From Fennellomyces sp. T-0311 (Eukaryota > Mucoromycota > Mucoromycetes > Mucorales > Lichtheimiaceae), in assembly GCA_025266875.1 (NCBI GenBank), contig JALLLT010000007.1:1178001-1242000 (forward strand): a DNA stretch of 64,000 nucleotides, read 5' to 3'. How positions within the stretch are numbered: the stretch's first letter is position 1; every line of letters starts with the position of its first letter. The notes below the pieces were generated by a model. That model saw nothing but the letters and a program-made list of their open reading frames with translations, was not told the DNA's origin and searched no databases. The position numbers and the translations under genes were made by a program. Positions 36,532 through 47,125 of this stretch are shown in pieces.

Positions 36532-38223
36532 TTAGTCCATGTCTTCGGTATAATTCGCAGGGAACATGCCTTTTCTATTCCCGATCTCGCCCTGCCACCA
36601 AGCTTGACGATCCCCTTTGCGTTGAGTCACAATGATGTGATCTCCCGCCGAAAACGTCAGATCGCCTGGCTGCTCGCCGTGGTAATCGTACTTGGCCACC
36701 ACCACCGTCTGCTGCTGCTGTTCTATAGCTGGTTTCTGTTTGGTATCATTGCCGTAATAGTGCTCGTAACCGGATGACACACTGTAGCCCGGTGCTGCAT
36801 TGCCAGTGCTGATGGCTGCATCCTGCTGGCCTGCTGATGATGTTGGCGGCGGTGTTTGTTTCACGTCGCCTGTTGCGTACAGATTGGCATTGCTTGCCGG
36901 CGAGTAGGGTGGCGGTGGCTCATCGAATGCAGCGTTGGGCTGTTCCGGTGGTTTTTGGAAACTGGATGCATGGTTATTGAACGCCTGTACCGGTGGAGCC
37001 GATGATGGTGGCTGGTATGGTTGCTGTGGTTGGTATGGTTGCTGTGGTTGGTATGGTTGCTGGAACGGCGACTGCGGATGCTGTTGTTGTTGCTGAGGAG
37101 GAGGCATGGAAGTGCGGCCCTTCTTTGGAGCAAACGGCAGGCCTTGTCGTCTGCCCGCGCCAAGCGATGAGAGAATATCGTACAACGGCTGAGCAACTGG
37201 AGGAGGAGGAACGGCACCTGTCAAAATCTCTCGCGCACTGATATTCCTCCCGTAAAATGCTGCATTTGTATTCACACGTTCTGACACTTTGGATCCTTCA
37301 AAAGAATAGCCTGCATACAAGAATTAAGCTTCCATGACCACCGCCACTAAGCCTTATTTTTTTCTTCTTACCAGCAAACAAGCCCTTTGATGCACTAAAA
37401 AGTACACATGACGCACCCCATGTGAGCCTTTTTTTATTCCAAGAAAACTCTCACACAACCAATGGTCGGGCTTACCTGTAAGCATATGTTGCGGCAATGT
37501 GCTGACCACTGGATGCGCTAGCTGCCACATTTGCGGCGCGACCCAGTGGACCGGCACTGATCGATACGTTGGCACCCAATTGCAATTGTCCTCCACCATC
37601 ATAGAATGACTTGACCGCTCCTCGATAATTCATGACGATAATGGAATCAATGACCTCCACACCCGCTTGATGTCCGAATCCCTATCCATCCACTTGAGCT
37701 GTCATGTATGCGGCTGTAAATCATTTTACCGTACCACTGCACCCATAGAAATTCCAGAAGGAGCGGACCAGCCTAGTGTTGTTCAAAAAAGTTTAATGTT
37801 AAGCCCTCAACCCACGCGTAAGAATACGTACTGCCATCGGGTAACCTGGAAAAAAAGAAAACAGACGATAAGCGAATGCATGGTATTGCTCATGTGCGCG
37901 CTTACCGTGCAATAATGATGCCTGTGCCTTTCTTGGCCGACACCACCAACCCTCCTCGATACAGCCGAATGAAAAGGAGACCATGTGCTTCCGCCAGTAC
38001 GCTTTGAGGAATCAACATTTTGACATCGCGTTTTCCGGGATCTATACGCAAGGATGGTCAATCCATGCACGATCAGCGAATGCGCATAATTTTCACCTGT
38101 GAACAGTTTTAGGATCTCTATGGCGCGAGCAGTATCGTCTGTAGTATGGTGTCAGCATGCATGGCGTGAATTATTTAGAACAGCGAGCTTACTTTGCAGG
38201 TCCTGTGCGCTTCGGACGGCCAT
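36532..38223 (-). CDS. YSC84: SYLF-SH3 protein, Ysc84/Lsb3 (SH3YL1) homologue
   Basis: Ysc84/Lsb3 proteins bind actin and phosphoinositides at endocytic sites. Eight exons (38223-38193, 38138-38097, 38041-37906, 37845-37832, 37772-37735, 37681-37476, 37394-37372, 37310-36532) give 422 residues. The SYLF domain covers about residues 1-210 (LIPQSVLAEAHGLLFIRLYR, GGLVVSAKKGTGIIIARL, WSAPSGISMGAVGFGHQAG, QLQLGANVSISAGPLGR, YSASKGLFAGYSFEG). A Pro/Gln-rich linker (PYQPQQ repeats) follows. The C-terminal SH3 is at about 365-420 (VVAKYDYHGEQPGDLTF, WWQGEIGNRKGMFPANY). Exon 4 is only 14 nt. The start ATG gives MAVRSAQDLQ. Divergent from RBM48 across 170 bp. Confidence 0.95.
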
Positions 38224-38393
38224 GTTGTTAGTGTGTATATATATATAAAAGTAGTTGCGTAAAAGTAAAGAGAAGAGTGCGCATAAAAGTCGGAAGCAAC
38301 GCTTTATATAGCGGGTGCGCAGTCACTCCAAAGACGTTTCCATGATGGAAGCAACAAAAATAAGTCGCCAAGACTTTTTTTTTCTTTCTTTCT
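38224..38393. promoter_or_regulatory. Short bidirectional promoter between YSC84 and RBM48 homologues
   Basis: Only 170 bp separate the two ATGs. A TATATATATA run at 38237-38247 lies 14-24 nt from the YSC84 start, and a pyrimidine-rich tract (TTTCTTTCTTTCT) directly precedes the RBM48 ATG. Confidence 0.5.
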
Positions 38394-38849
38394 ATGGCCA
38401 CCAATCGACCGGAATACCGCGACCCAAAAACGCCGCGTGCCGTCAAAGTGTACACCATCGCGCAAGAGTCGCGCTACGTGCTGTTTGAGAACGTGCCCGC
38501 CTTGGGACTCGTCGACAACCTCCTTGCTCAATGCCAAACGCATGGCCAAGTGGAACATCACTGGCCGCTGGACACACATGCTTCGTCGGATGAGTTCCGC
38601 GATGTCATTCTGGTGGTGTTCCACAGCGCGGTTGCGGCGCGCAAGGCGAAGCGCGCCATGGACGATCGTCCGTTTTTCGCCAACCTTTTACGCGTATCTT
38701 ATGCACCGGAATATGAAACCGTGGATGATGCACGAAATAAACTTTTTGGATCGGCTTGGCGGCCAAAGAAAAATAGATTGCCACAACGACGATCTTTGGG
38801 CCCACAGTTGACTCAGCAAGAAGCCAAGAAGCGGAGAACAAGAATTTAA
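38394..38849 (+). CDS. RBM48: RBM48-like RNA-binding protein (minor-spliceosome associated)
   Basis: RBM48 partners with ARMC7 and is needed for splicing of U12-type introns in plants and animals (family knowledge). This single-exon ORF of 151 residues matches the conserved RBM48 start (YRDPKTPRAVKVYTIAQESR). An RRM-like fold follows (YVLFENVPALGLVDNLLAQC, VILVVFHSAVAARKAKRAMD). The diagnostic block LLRVSYAPEYETVDDARNKL and a basic tail complete it. It is shorter than human RBM48 (367 aa), having essentially only the RRM. Its presence suggests the fungus keeps, or recently kept, a minor spliceosome. Divergent from the YSC84 homologue. Confidence 0.88.
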   Translation: MATNRPEYRDPKTPRAVKVYTIAQESRYVLFENVPALGLVDNLLAQCQTHGQVEHHWPLDTHASSDEFRDVILVVFHSAVAARKAKRAMDDRPFFANLLRVSYAPEYETVDDARNKLFGSAWRPKKNRLPQRRSLGPQLTQQEAKKRRTRI

Positions 38850-40394
38850 TGCGCCTCAAAGAGTCGAGCCACTTGTGGCCAAGTTACACCATCCATTTCT
38901 TTTTTTTAACATGGACCGATGGACATCATCACTTGCAACGCTAACAAGTTATATATACTCTGCAACTGTTTACTAGTCGATATGTCTTGTTTATTCCTGT
39001 TCGTTGGCCAATGCTTTGTTTGTGCCATATTTGGCTTGGCTGCTGCTGCTTTTTTCGGCAAAATGTGCTACGAAAAGACCAATTTTTGGTAGCGTAATTT
39101 TCATGCTGGAGCCTTATGAATGACACCGCCTCTTGGTTCCGATATTGAACGTGTCAACATGGATATTTGGTGGCGATCAAATGGACAACTGCCGATGTGG
39201 GGTCTTTTTCCCAATTGTTGCCATGGCGACTTTTAAATTGCTCAGCTATAGTTTGGTGCCAAGATACAAAACGATCTAACGCAATTTGACAGATTTGGTC
39301 ACCTCAATGTCCAAAGTGTTCGCCTCTCAGCGGACCCCTATATATGCGGCGCTAGTTATCAACTCAACGATATAGGTTCATGCGTAGCGAGATCATCCGA
39401 ATTAAAAATTGTGGATTTACGTCACCAAACGCGGTTGATCCGGTTACTTTTGTTCGTTGACGCGTGTCAGTCATCGATTACTGCTCTTTAAACCCTTTTG
39501 AAGCTGGACGCTGTCAAATTGTACTAAACGCCAAGATAAAAGCGGTTCCTTGCGCCTTATGAGTATTGTTCAACGCGATTAATCTATTTATCATTGCACT
39601 ATGTAACCTATGTGGCTTTGAGCTGTCTGTCTCGACAGTTCACCATTACGTTATGCTTGCATGACGTAAAACCAAAAAAAAAGATATGGAGAGGAAAAAG
39701 CCGATCCGAATAACTCCATTGTCCCCTAAAATTTAGGCGCTAAAAGCAACTTGTGATCCATCACAAGCTATATGAGAACAGCAATTTTAAAGGAAAATCA
39801 CACTGTTCATTTGAAAAAAAAACAATCATGTACCACAGGTCCCCCAATGACGGGTAAACTTGTCGCTTAGTGTCATTGTACAACAGTAGCACCACAAAGA
39901 ATTCGATGCCGCACAAAAATATAAAGGGGGCCGGCGCGGATCTTCATCTAATAGGTCCCGGGTAAAAACTGCCTGGGATTAATGCCTCGCGCTTCTTTTT
40001 TTTTGGCTTCGGTGACGACTTGGCGAGAATCAGGGTTAAAATGTACACAAATGACATGAGTCATGAGACAATAAAAAGAAATCAAGGATAAATGAAAAAT
40101 AATAATAATAATAAAATTCTCAGGAATAATGTGTATATACAATGAGCATGCTTATAACTAGAATACTTTTTTTGTTTGAAAGTCGGTTCGCAACAATAAA
40201 GGCTGAGTTCAACATTGTTGAACGTTGCAACCCTGGCGCGGGGTTTATCCGAGACAAAAAGACGGGTTCACAAAGATTCTGTTACTTTTATCCAACCAAG
40301 TTGCAAAGTGTAGTACAATACTGGGGGGAGGAAATGTTACCTATCAAAAGAACAAGGTAACACATGTTTCGTAGTGACAGGAAAGCAAAAGAAG
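38850..40394. other. Intergenic
   Basis: Contains the RBM48 3' flank. One small plus-strand ORF at 38981-39091 (36 codons, strongly hydrophobic, CLFLFVGQCFVCAIFG) could be a microprotein but has no other support. Nothing else recognised. Confidence 0.4.
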
Positions 40395-41130
40395 CTATTG
40401 ACAAAAGGGTATAAAGAAGGAGGGAAGGGTAGGAGTAGCTAATGTTGTAATAAACGGGGTAATGGCAATAAATACTAAATAAATGCACCTAACGCAGAAA
40501 ACACATGCAGGGATATAATCAACCACGGAGAGACCATTGGGCTTTGTGTTGCTTTTTACCATAATGGGCTTGCTATCCGCGGTAGTTGATTTTTGAGTTT
40601 TGAAAACCACTCTGCAGGTGAAAAAAGCTTCCATTTCCTCACGAGTTGAGAGCACCAGACATAAAAAAAAAAAGGCACGCCAGATTCGATTTCGCACAAT
40701 AACCACATGATTGAAATCCATTGACAATGCGATATTCCTATCCTCTATCACGCCATCAACTGCATAAACGTTTGACACGCATAATCTACATGCAAATTGA
40801 AGAGAAAGAAGAGGAAGCTATGTAGTACTGGATTCGCATGTGAATGAATTTTGTCTGGACAACTCTTTTTTTTTCTTTGCAAAGGAACAAAACCCAAGTG
40901 GCACATGTTGTATGATAAGAGACGCATGACATCAGTTGGTGGATTTACTTGTGCACATTGGTCTATACAACTTAAAAAATTGAATCGGGTCCCATGATTG
41001 TTCCCTCTTGTATGTGTATACCGTCTGTAACACATTCACTATCGTCCTATGTAAGCTGATGGATTGGCATTAAGAATTTCATAGAACGGACCAGTGGACT
41101 TGTTGATGTAAAAATAGATCTCAAAAAAAA
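40395..41130 (-). CDS. Possible multi-exon gene of unknown function
   Basis: Tentative. Minus-strand blocks read as plausible protein when short introns are removed. They are about 41128-41094 (LFLHQQVHC), then ECVTDDQCAQVNPPTDVMRL and LLSYNMCHLGFVPLQ across a 59-nt GT-AG intron ending ttgtatag. Next come NVYAVDGVIEDRNIALSMDF (about 40770) and TCRVVFKTQKSTTADSKPIM (about 40620). The end is a hydrophobic tail (CIYLVFIAITPFITTLA) stopping at 40395. Joins between the middle blocks are not settled, the start is not visible and no family is recognised. It lies directly downstream of the RNase H-like gene on the same strand and could also be a decayed gene. Confidence 0.25.
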
Positions 41131-41376
41131 AAAAGCCGAGGAATGGTAGACGAGCTTCCTTGGCTCAGCGTTTATGTCGTTGAAATGGGAAGTAGATATA
41201 ATAGGCAGTCGCGTTCGAAAATGGACATGGGCGTTGCAACAAAGTGGGACATTCTTTGTAATGCATAGACACACATGCGACAAGCATTTTTTTTTCAGAA
41301 AAGACTGTTTATTTTGATACGTAAAGCTAAAGGATGCGATGAGCATAGGAATAAGGCGGTTATTCTGCAAACGCGC

Positions 41377-43245
41377 TTATTCTTCAGAGAGTTTTGAGAT
41401 CCATGAAAGTGTTGATGCGGCTTTGGGTACATCGGGCTTATCCATGATGCGCTTGACGTTTGGATCAACCCAATAGTCGATCGCATCGAAATATTCGTCA
41501 TCACTCTCATCTTGTTGTGGTTGTGATCGTTGTGCGAGATCATTCGACGTGACAGACAGCGAACGGGACGCAGCCGCAGCTGACTGTTCGGGTCGAATGA
41601 TATTTTGCACACCACTGGACACTTGCGGGGGCAACAACACATCTTGTTGCAGTGATGATTGTGCGACCTGTCCTCCTGTTATCCTAGGGTCCCTTTGGCT
41701 AGGATGACTGAGTTTTCGGGTCTTCCTTGGATGTCCATCTTCATCTACGTCCGTAGATGTATGGAGCGATGCCAGTGCTTTTCCGCGCAAAAATGCGTGA
41801 AAATCTTCAAGAAACTCTTGTGCTTTCTCTTCTGGCATTAGCTTCCTTTTTGGCAATCCAGGCATTTCAATACGGGGCGGCAGAGGAGGCATAGACTCCT
41901 GAGACAGTACAGGCGTCACTGAAGGTCTTGATATAGTACCAGAGGCCCTATACATTGCAAGAAAAGGGAATAAAAAAGATTAAAGTAAATGGATGTGCAT
42001 AGGGGCACCTAATCACACTTAGCTGCTCTTACTCTAGTTCTTTTCTTGCTTTATCCGCCATGGCGCAGGCTTGGTCGTTGTGCGGCAACCCCACGCGGGA
42101 AGGGACTTTTTTCTAGGTGGAATGGGCGGTGAGAGAGAACGGGCGGTTTACCTTTAATTTTTTTTACCTATTGTCTACTTACAAAGATGACTCGGCCTGT
42201 GCGACTTTTCACCAAGCGGCGTAAGCTGGTTCGAACCCTGGCGACCTCTTCCCAAAACTCGGTGTTCATTTTGTTCTGGATGGCTATACACGACACGGAC
42301 ATGTTGAGCAAAACGCGTTTATAGACTCGTGTCAAGCGCGTATACATTACCGTTGATCACCTCGCTACTGGTTGTCTTGATCAAGATACATTCATTGTTT
42401 CGGCAGATCTGCAACACTTCGTGCACAGCCGCGAATTCAGCGTAGACGTTGGACTTTCCACGGCCATGGAATGTCTGGACTTCGTTGCGGTAGTTGCCCT
42501 TTTCCCACACAATGGCATAGGCCCCCGTGTAGAAATTGGAGCGTTCGGTTTGGTTTCTCGCAGAGACACCCGTCCATACAATAACGTCTGCAGGAGGATC
42601 GGCCGGGCCGTTCAAGTACTAAAAAGACAAGCGCGGTCAGACCATCCCCGCAGTGAAAAGGAACTGTCCGCAATTTACCTCTTTCAACCTTTTCTTCTTC
42701 TTGTCTGTATTTGACTATACCCAACAACACGTATGAGAAATAGTCATACCCATTTCAGCACCCATCATTACCTGTTGTGGTGGTGTGGCCATGCTGCTTC
42801 CCCCGTTCAGTTTTGGAGGAACGTAACTTTTGACAGTCGGCATTGTATGCAGAGATACATTCATTGTTGAAGATGATGCGCTCTCTGATGCTCGAACTGA
42901 ATCTGGGGCCCTGGTGCCGCGTGGCAAGATTGGAGTAGTGTTGGTGCCGGTTATTGCTAAAGGAACCAGCATTGTTACTTTCAAATCAGGATTTTTGTTT
43001 CACTGAAAAAAAAACAAACCTTTGGCGGGCATGATAGGCAATGTGGGTAACTCATATGCTGCGTATGCGTCTCTTGAGCTTGTTCGGCGACGGTGGTAAT
43101 CCTTTGTCGAGCCTGAACGGTATCGATCAGGAGAACGCGAACGTCGCTGCGGCGAGCTCGAACGAGATGAACTAATCATGCGAGCTCGATCGGGGTGCTC
43201 AAAAGAACTACGTGGAGTCTCGGGCGGTGATGGGGTTCTTGCCAT
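41377..43245 (-). CDS. Protein with RS-like N-terminus and a degenerate RNase H-like domain
   Basis: Seven exons (43245-43020, 42956-42772, 42714-42679, 42618-42351, 42283-42183, 42112-42033, 41947-41377) keep one frame and give 488 residues. Residues 1-80 are Ser/Arg-rich (SRSSSPQRRSRSPDRYRSG). Residues about 160-290 follow the RNase H1 fold in order: VIVWTGVS (strand 1), AYAIVWEKGNYRNEVQTF, NVYAEFAAVHEVLQIC (helix A), CILIKTTSSEVIN, a W-containing helix, RVIFKKVPSRVGLPHNDQAC. Against RNase H1 the first Asp (TDGS) is lost (TGVS), the Glu in AE is kept, and the Asp of TDS is Thr. The last Asp/His region is altered too, so catalysis is unlikely. The C-terminal third is Ser/Gln-rich with an acidic end. 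Fold assignment is by motif order only; function unknown. Confidence 0.7.
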
Positions 43246-43937
43246 TGGCTGTCAAACAAAAGGTGGGTAAAAAAGACGTACTCCCTGTGAAAGCTGAAAT
43301 AAAAATGTATGGTCACACAAAAAAACTTGTTGGTAGCCAGTAAGATGTCATCGTTTGTCACTGGTGCAAAGTGTGGTGGATGGTTGAAGGTGCCTATGGA
43401 GCAGCTTTATTTGCTGCTGCTCGAAGCCATGGGTGTTTTTTGTTGACTTTTTGCTGCTGGTTAGCCATGTTACGCAGCCACCATGTGGGTATTCTTTATC
43501 ACACTCGCATCACCAAAGATAGGTCTCACAGCACAAGCTTTCTTGCGCTCGCCAGGTGCTCGGCAGGATATAATCAGTCTGATACTGCTGCGTACGTATG
43601 AGAATGACCAGATGCGTTTTGGAATCAATGTGAGTCATGTCATGTATCGCTCCTTTCTTCGGGTTCGCTGATGCAGTTGCGCTTTGCATCTTCAACTTAT
43701 ACATCAGCAAATGAAACTAGCCTATTTTACGAATACAAAAGGATGCAGATGAATGCCCCTTCGCTATTCAGGAAATGTGCACAGACGCGCTCGCGGCGTC
43801 GGTGCCACAAAGAAAGGAGTATGCGCCTTGGTCCCGGCTGCCTTTCAACTTGTTTAAAGAAAGAAACGCCTGCTATTGCAGAACGGGGATCATGCTGAGG
43901 GCAAGTGTATGGGCAAGCACAACAATGCAACAGTCTA
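43246..43937. other. Intergenic
   Basis: Promoter side of the RNase H-like gene and 3' flank of the TRIP4 homologue. ORFs here have no family character. Confidence 0.45.
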
Positions 43938-45520
43938 TTAACCACACGTGGTGGGCTCCATAGCTACATCACGATCATCTGCTATACTCGAAGCATATTG
44001 AAAGTCATCGTATATATCCGGATCATCATACTGGACCCGGTCCTTTCGTCGACTGCGACCGCCCTTTGACACGACATGCTTTCCAACAAATTTGGGAGCC
44101 GTAATGCCCTTCAACATTGGATTATTCGCGTACGTGCGTGCCGATCCATCGTCCACATGTTCCTTTTTGGCAACAGGTAACTCTTCTGGTTCAGAATCCG
44201 AAGACGAACTGGCTTCATCGACGACCACTTGACGCGTTTGGACATTGATAGACATGACACGACGCTTCTGGTCGGATTTCAAAAGTCGTTTCATATTGGC
44301 CTGCTTCTTTTTCATTTCCAAGGCCCGTTCCTGCGGTGTGAGCCATGGATTGGATTGATCTGTGGGCAGCGTAAAGTCTGTGGCTTGATCTATAACCGTG
44401 GTGCGTTTCGCGCTTGTCCGTTGGAACTCGAGCAACTTTTCCTTGTGCGCTTCGGCCTTTTGTCGGTTCTGTTCCTCTCGATCGACATCGAAATTGGGTT
44501 CTTGGTAGGCGTTGAGTGGGACGAATTGTCCGCTGACTTTGCTGGCATAGGCCACGGATGGCGTTGCCGGTGCCTTGCTTCGTTTTTTGCTCGACATTTG
44601 CTCGGCATTCATTCGTTGCTTTTCCTCCGCACGTTTTCGTTTCGCTTCGGCAATCAGAGCTACTTGCTGTTCTTTGGAAAGAACCGGAGTACCACAGAAC
44701 GAACATGGTCCGGTGCCTTCCACAGTGCATATGATTTTGCCACAGTTCAAACAGTTGGGTGCAATTGTTAGCAGCGGATGCTTCGTTGCTAAATCGTTCG
44801 GATTAAGTGAAAATGCAGCTCTTTTTCCGATGGGTCCTTTTTTTTTTTTACCTTGACATTGACATGGCCGTCGTTTGCCGTTTTCTTCGGTAGATGTCTT
44901 GATATCTAGCTCTTTTAATGCTGCCTCAAGTGTCATTTCGTTCTTCTTTTTCTTTTTGGAAGATTCCGAAGTGGTGTTGGACTTATTCTTATTCTTCTTG
45001 TTGCTGCTAGTGCTAGATAAGCATTAATCTACTGGCTTCGCTTGTTCTGGATGTATTTACCCAGAATAGTAGTCGCCCTGGGTATCCTTCTTCATATAGA
45101 CATTGATATTGGCGGGCCATTCGGTTTGGTGTCTTTCTTCGGATGGAAGGGATGGAAAATGCTGTGGCGGTTGTTTTGGTTGCTTTGGTTGCTTTGGCGG
45201 TTGCTGCGGACTCGATTTGCCTACTGCTGCGGTAGTTGTTGGCTTCTTGTCGAATCGACGTGTTGCGAACTCTTGAATGAATATCAAAGCTTCGCCCTCA
45301 GTCCCAAGCATGTCCTTTTTATCAATGGATTGTTAGTTTATCTTTATCGAGATACGAAAAAGTTGTTGACAGGTGGTTGCACGCGTACCATCAAGTGCGC
45401 TTGCAGTGCATCAGGTGAATCAAAGGAAAGCAAGTACGGAAGTACTTGAGTTTTCAATGTCTCATCGTCAATGCCGAGGAATTGGCTTAATTTATCGACT
45501 GCCCATGACTCGAGACTCAT
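43938..45520 (-). CDS. TRIP4: Activating signal cointegrator 1 homologue (TRIP4/ASC-1, yeast Rqt4)
   Basis: TRIP4/Rqt4 belongs to the ASC-1/RQT complex that splits collided ribosomes. Exons 45520-45389, 45314-45061, 45012-44852 and 44788-43938 give 465 residues. The N-terminus is helical and CUE-like (MSLESWAVDKLSQFLGIDD), followed by a Gln/Pro/Lys-rich linker. The diagnostic C2HC5 zinc finger is at about 175-220: PCQCQ, then TKHPLLTIAPNCLNCGKIIC, then GPCSFCG. A basic coiled region (EAKRKRAEEKQRMNAEQ) and the conserved QSNPWLTPQERALEMKKKQ block follow. The 63-nt intron 44851-44789 interrupts the zinc finger, is a multiple of three and has no stop; retention would insert 21 residues between metal ligands. 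Divergent from RPS23. Confidence 0.93.
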
Positions 45521-45718
45521 TTCTGCTTTTCTATTAAAAGAGGTAAGTTTTATATCTCAAGCTGCGTGAATTCAACTTGCTTTAAAGTGCCCAATCAGCA
45601 GTCCGACTCGGAATGGAGTCCGACTCGGACACTGGCAAGAGCGCAGCAGCTGCGTGGATATCATTGTGGAAGCGTCTCGCAGTTGAATCCTTCTTTCCGA
45701 AAAATCCTATAAGCAACC
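45521..45718. promoter_or_regulatory. Bidirectional promoter TRIP4-RPS23 with a duplicated palindromic motif
   Basis: GTCCGACTCGGA occurs twice (45601-45612 and 45618-45629), each nearly palindromic. A CCAAT box lies beside them at 45591-45595. The 198-bp spacing implies a shared promoter for a ribosomal protein gene and a ribosome-rescue factor. Confidence 0.5.
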
Positions 45719-46455
<737 letters not shown>

Positions 46456-47125
46456 ATTTGCTGTATTGGATACAATAAATCCGTTGAACGAACTCGCATA
46501 TGCGTTCTCATTGAAAATTCACTAATTTTGGAATCGGGTATTCACGAGGGATCACATATCATCAATGGATTGCGTACCGGAAAAGTGCTTTATGCTGTCA
46601 TTGGCAGTAATCATGCCAATAGTATGTATGGTGATGCTGTTACTATAACAATGGTTGCCATGGTAATTTACGAAGTATGAGCATGTGTGTAATCGTCGAC
46701 AGGCATTCTAAATCTCAGGATTGTTGAGGAAAGAACGTAAATAATGTAAACGAAAATGAACCATCAGTAGCTAGTCACCGTTCCTAGTAATGTGTAAGTT
46801 CGTAGTGTATATCTCTATGGTGAATCTACTTTATAATCGACCTAGAATATTCCGATTTTTGAATGGCAATAACTTATTCAAACCTCAATATATCACAAAA
46901 ATAGCCCGTAATAATGAAATATAAGACCTTTTAGAGTAGTTATTACGGCTTACACTTTTTTTATTTCATTCAAAAAAAGAAAGTTATTGGACTCCAAAGT
47001 TGATCGGTTTACATAAGGAGACGCCCCAAATACCTAACTGCGTTTTAAATATTTTTCCTTGTGATGACTGATGTCATTGGCTACATACGCGTTTCAGGTC
47101 CTCGCTTTCGCCTCTTCCATATTTT
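46456..47125. other. Intergenic, AT-rich
   Basis: 3' flank of RPS23 and start of the repeat-rich region. ATACAATAAATC just after the stop (46469-46480) includes an AATAAA poly(A) signal. Nothing else recognised. Confidence 0.5.

Noticed and set aside
38981..39091. 36-codon hydrophobic plus-strand ORF downstream of RBM48
   Set aside because: A single short ORF without homologue, splice signal or other support; hydrophobic runs arise easily in T-rich sequence.
42231..42250. GGTTCGAACCC-like string resembling a tRNA T-arm
   Set aside because: It lies inside an exon of the RNase H-like gene, and no matching acceptor stem or anticodon arm is present.
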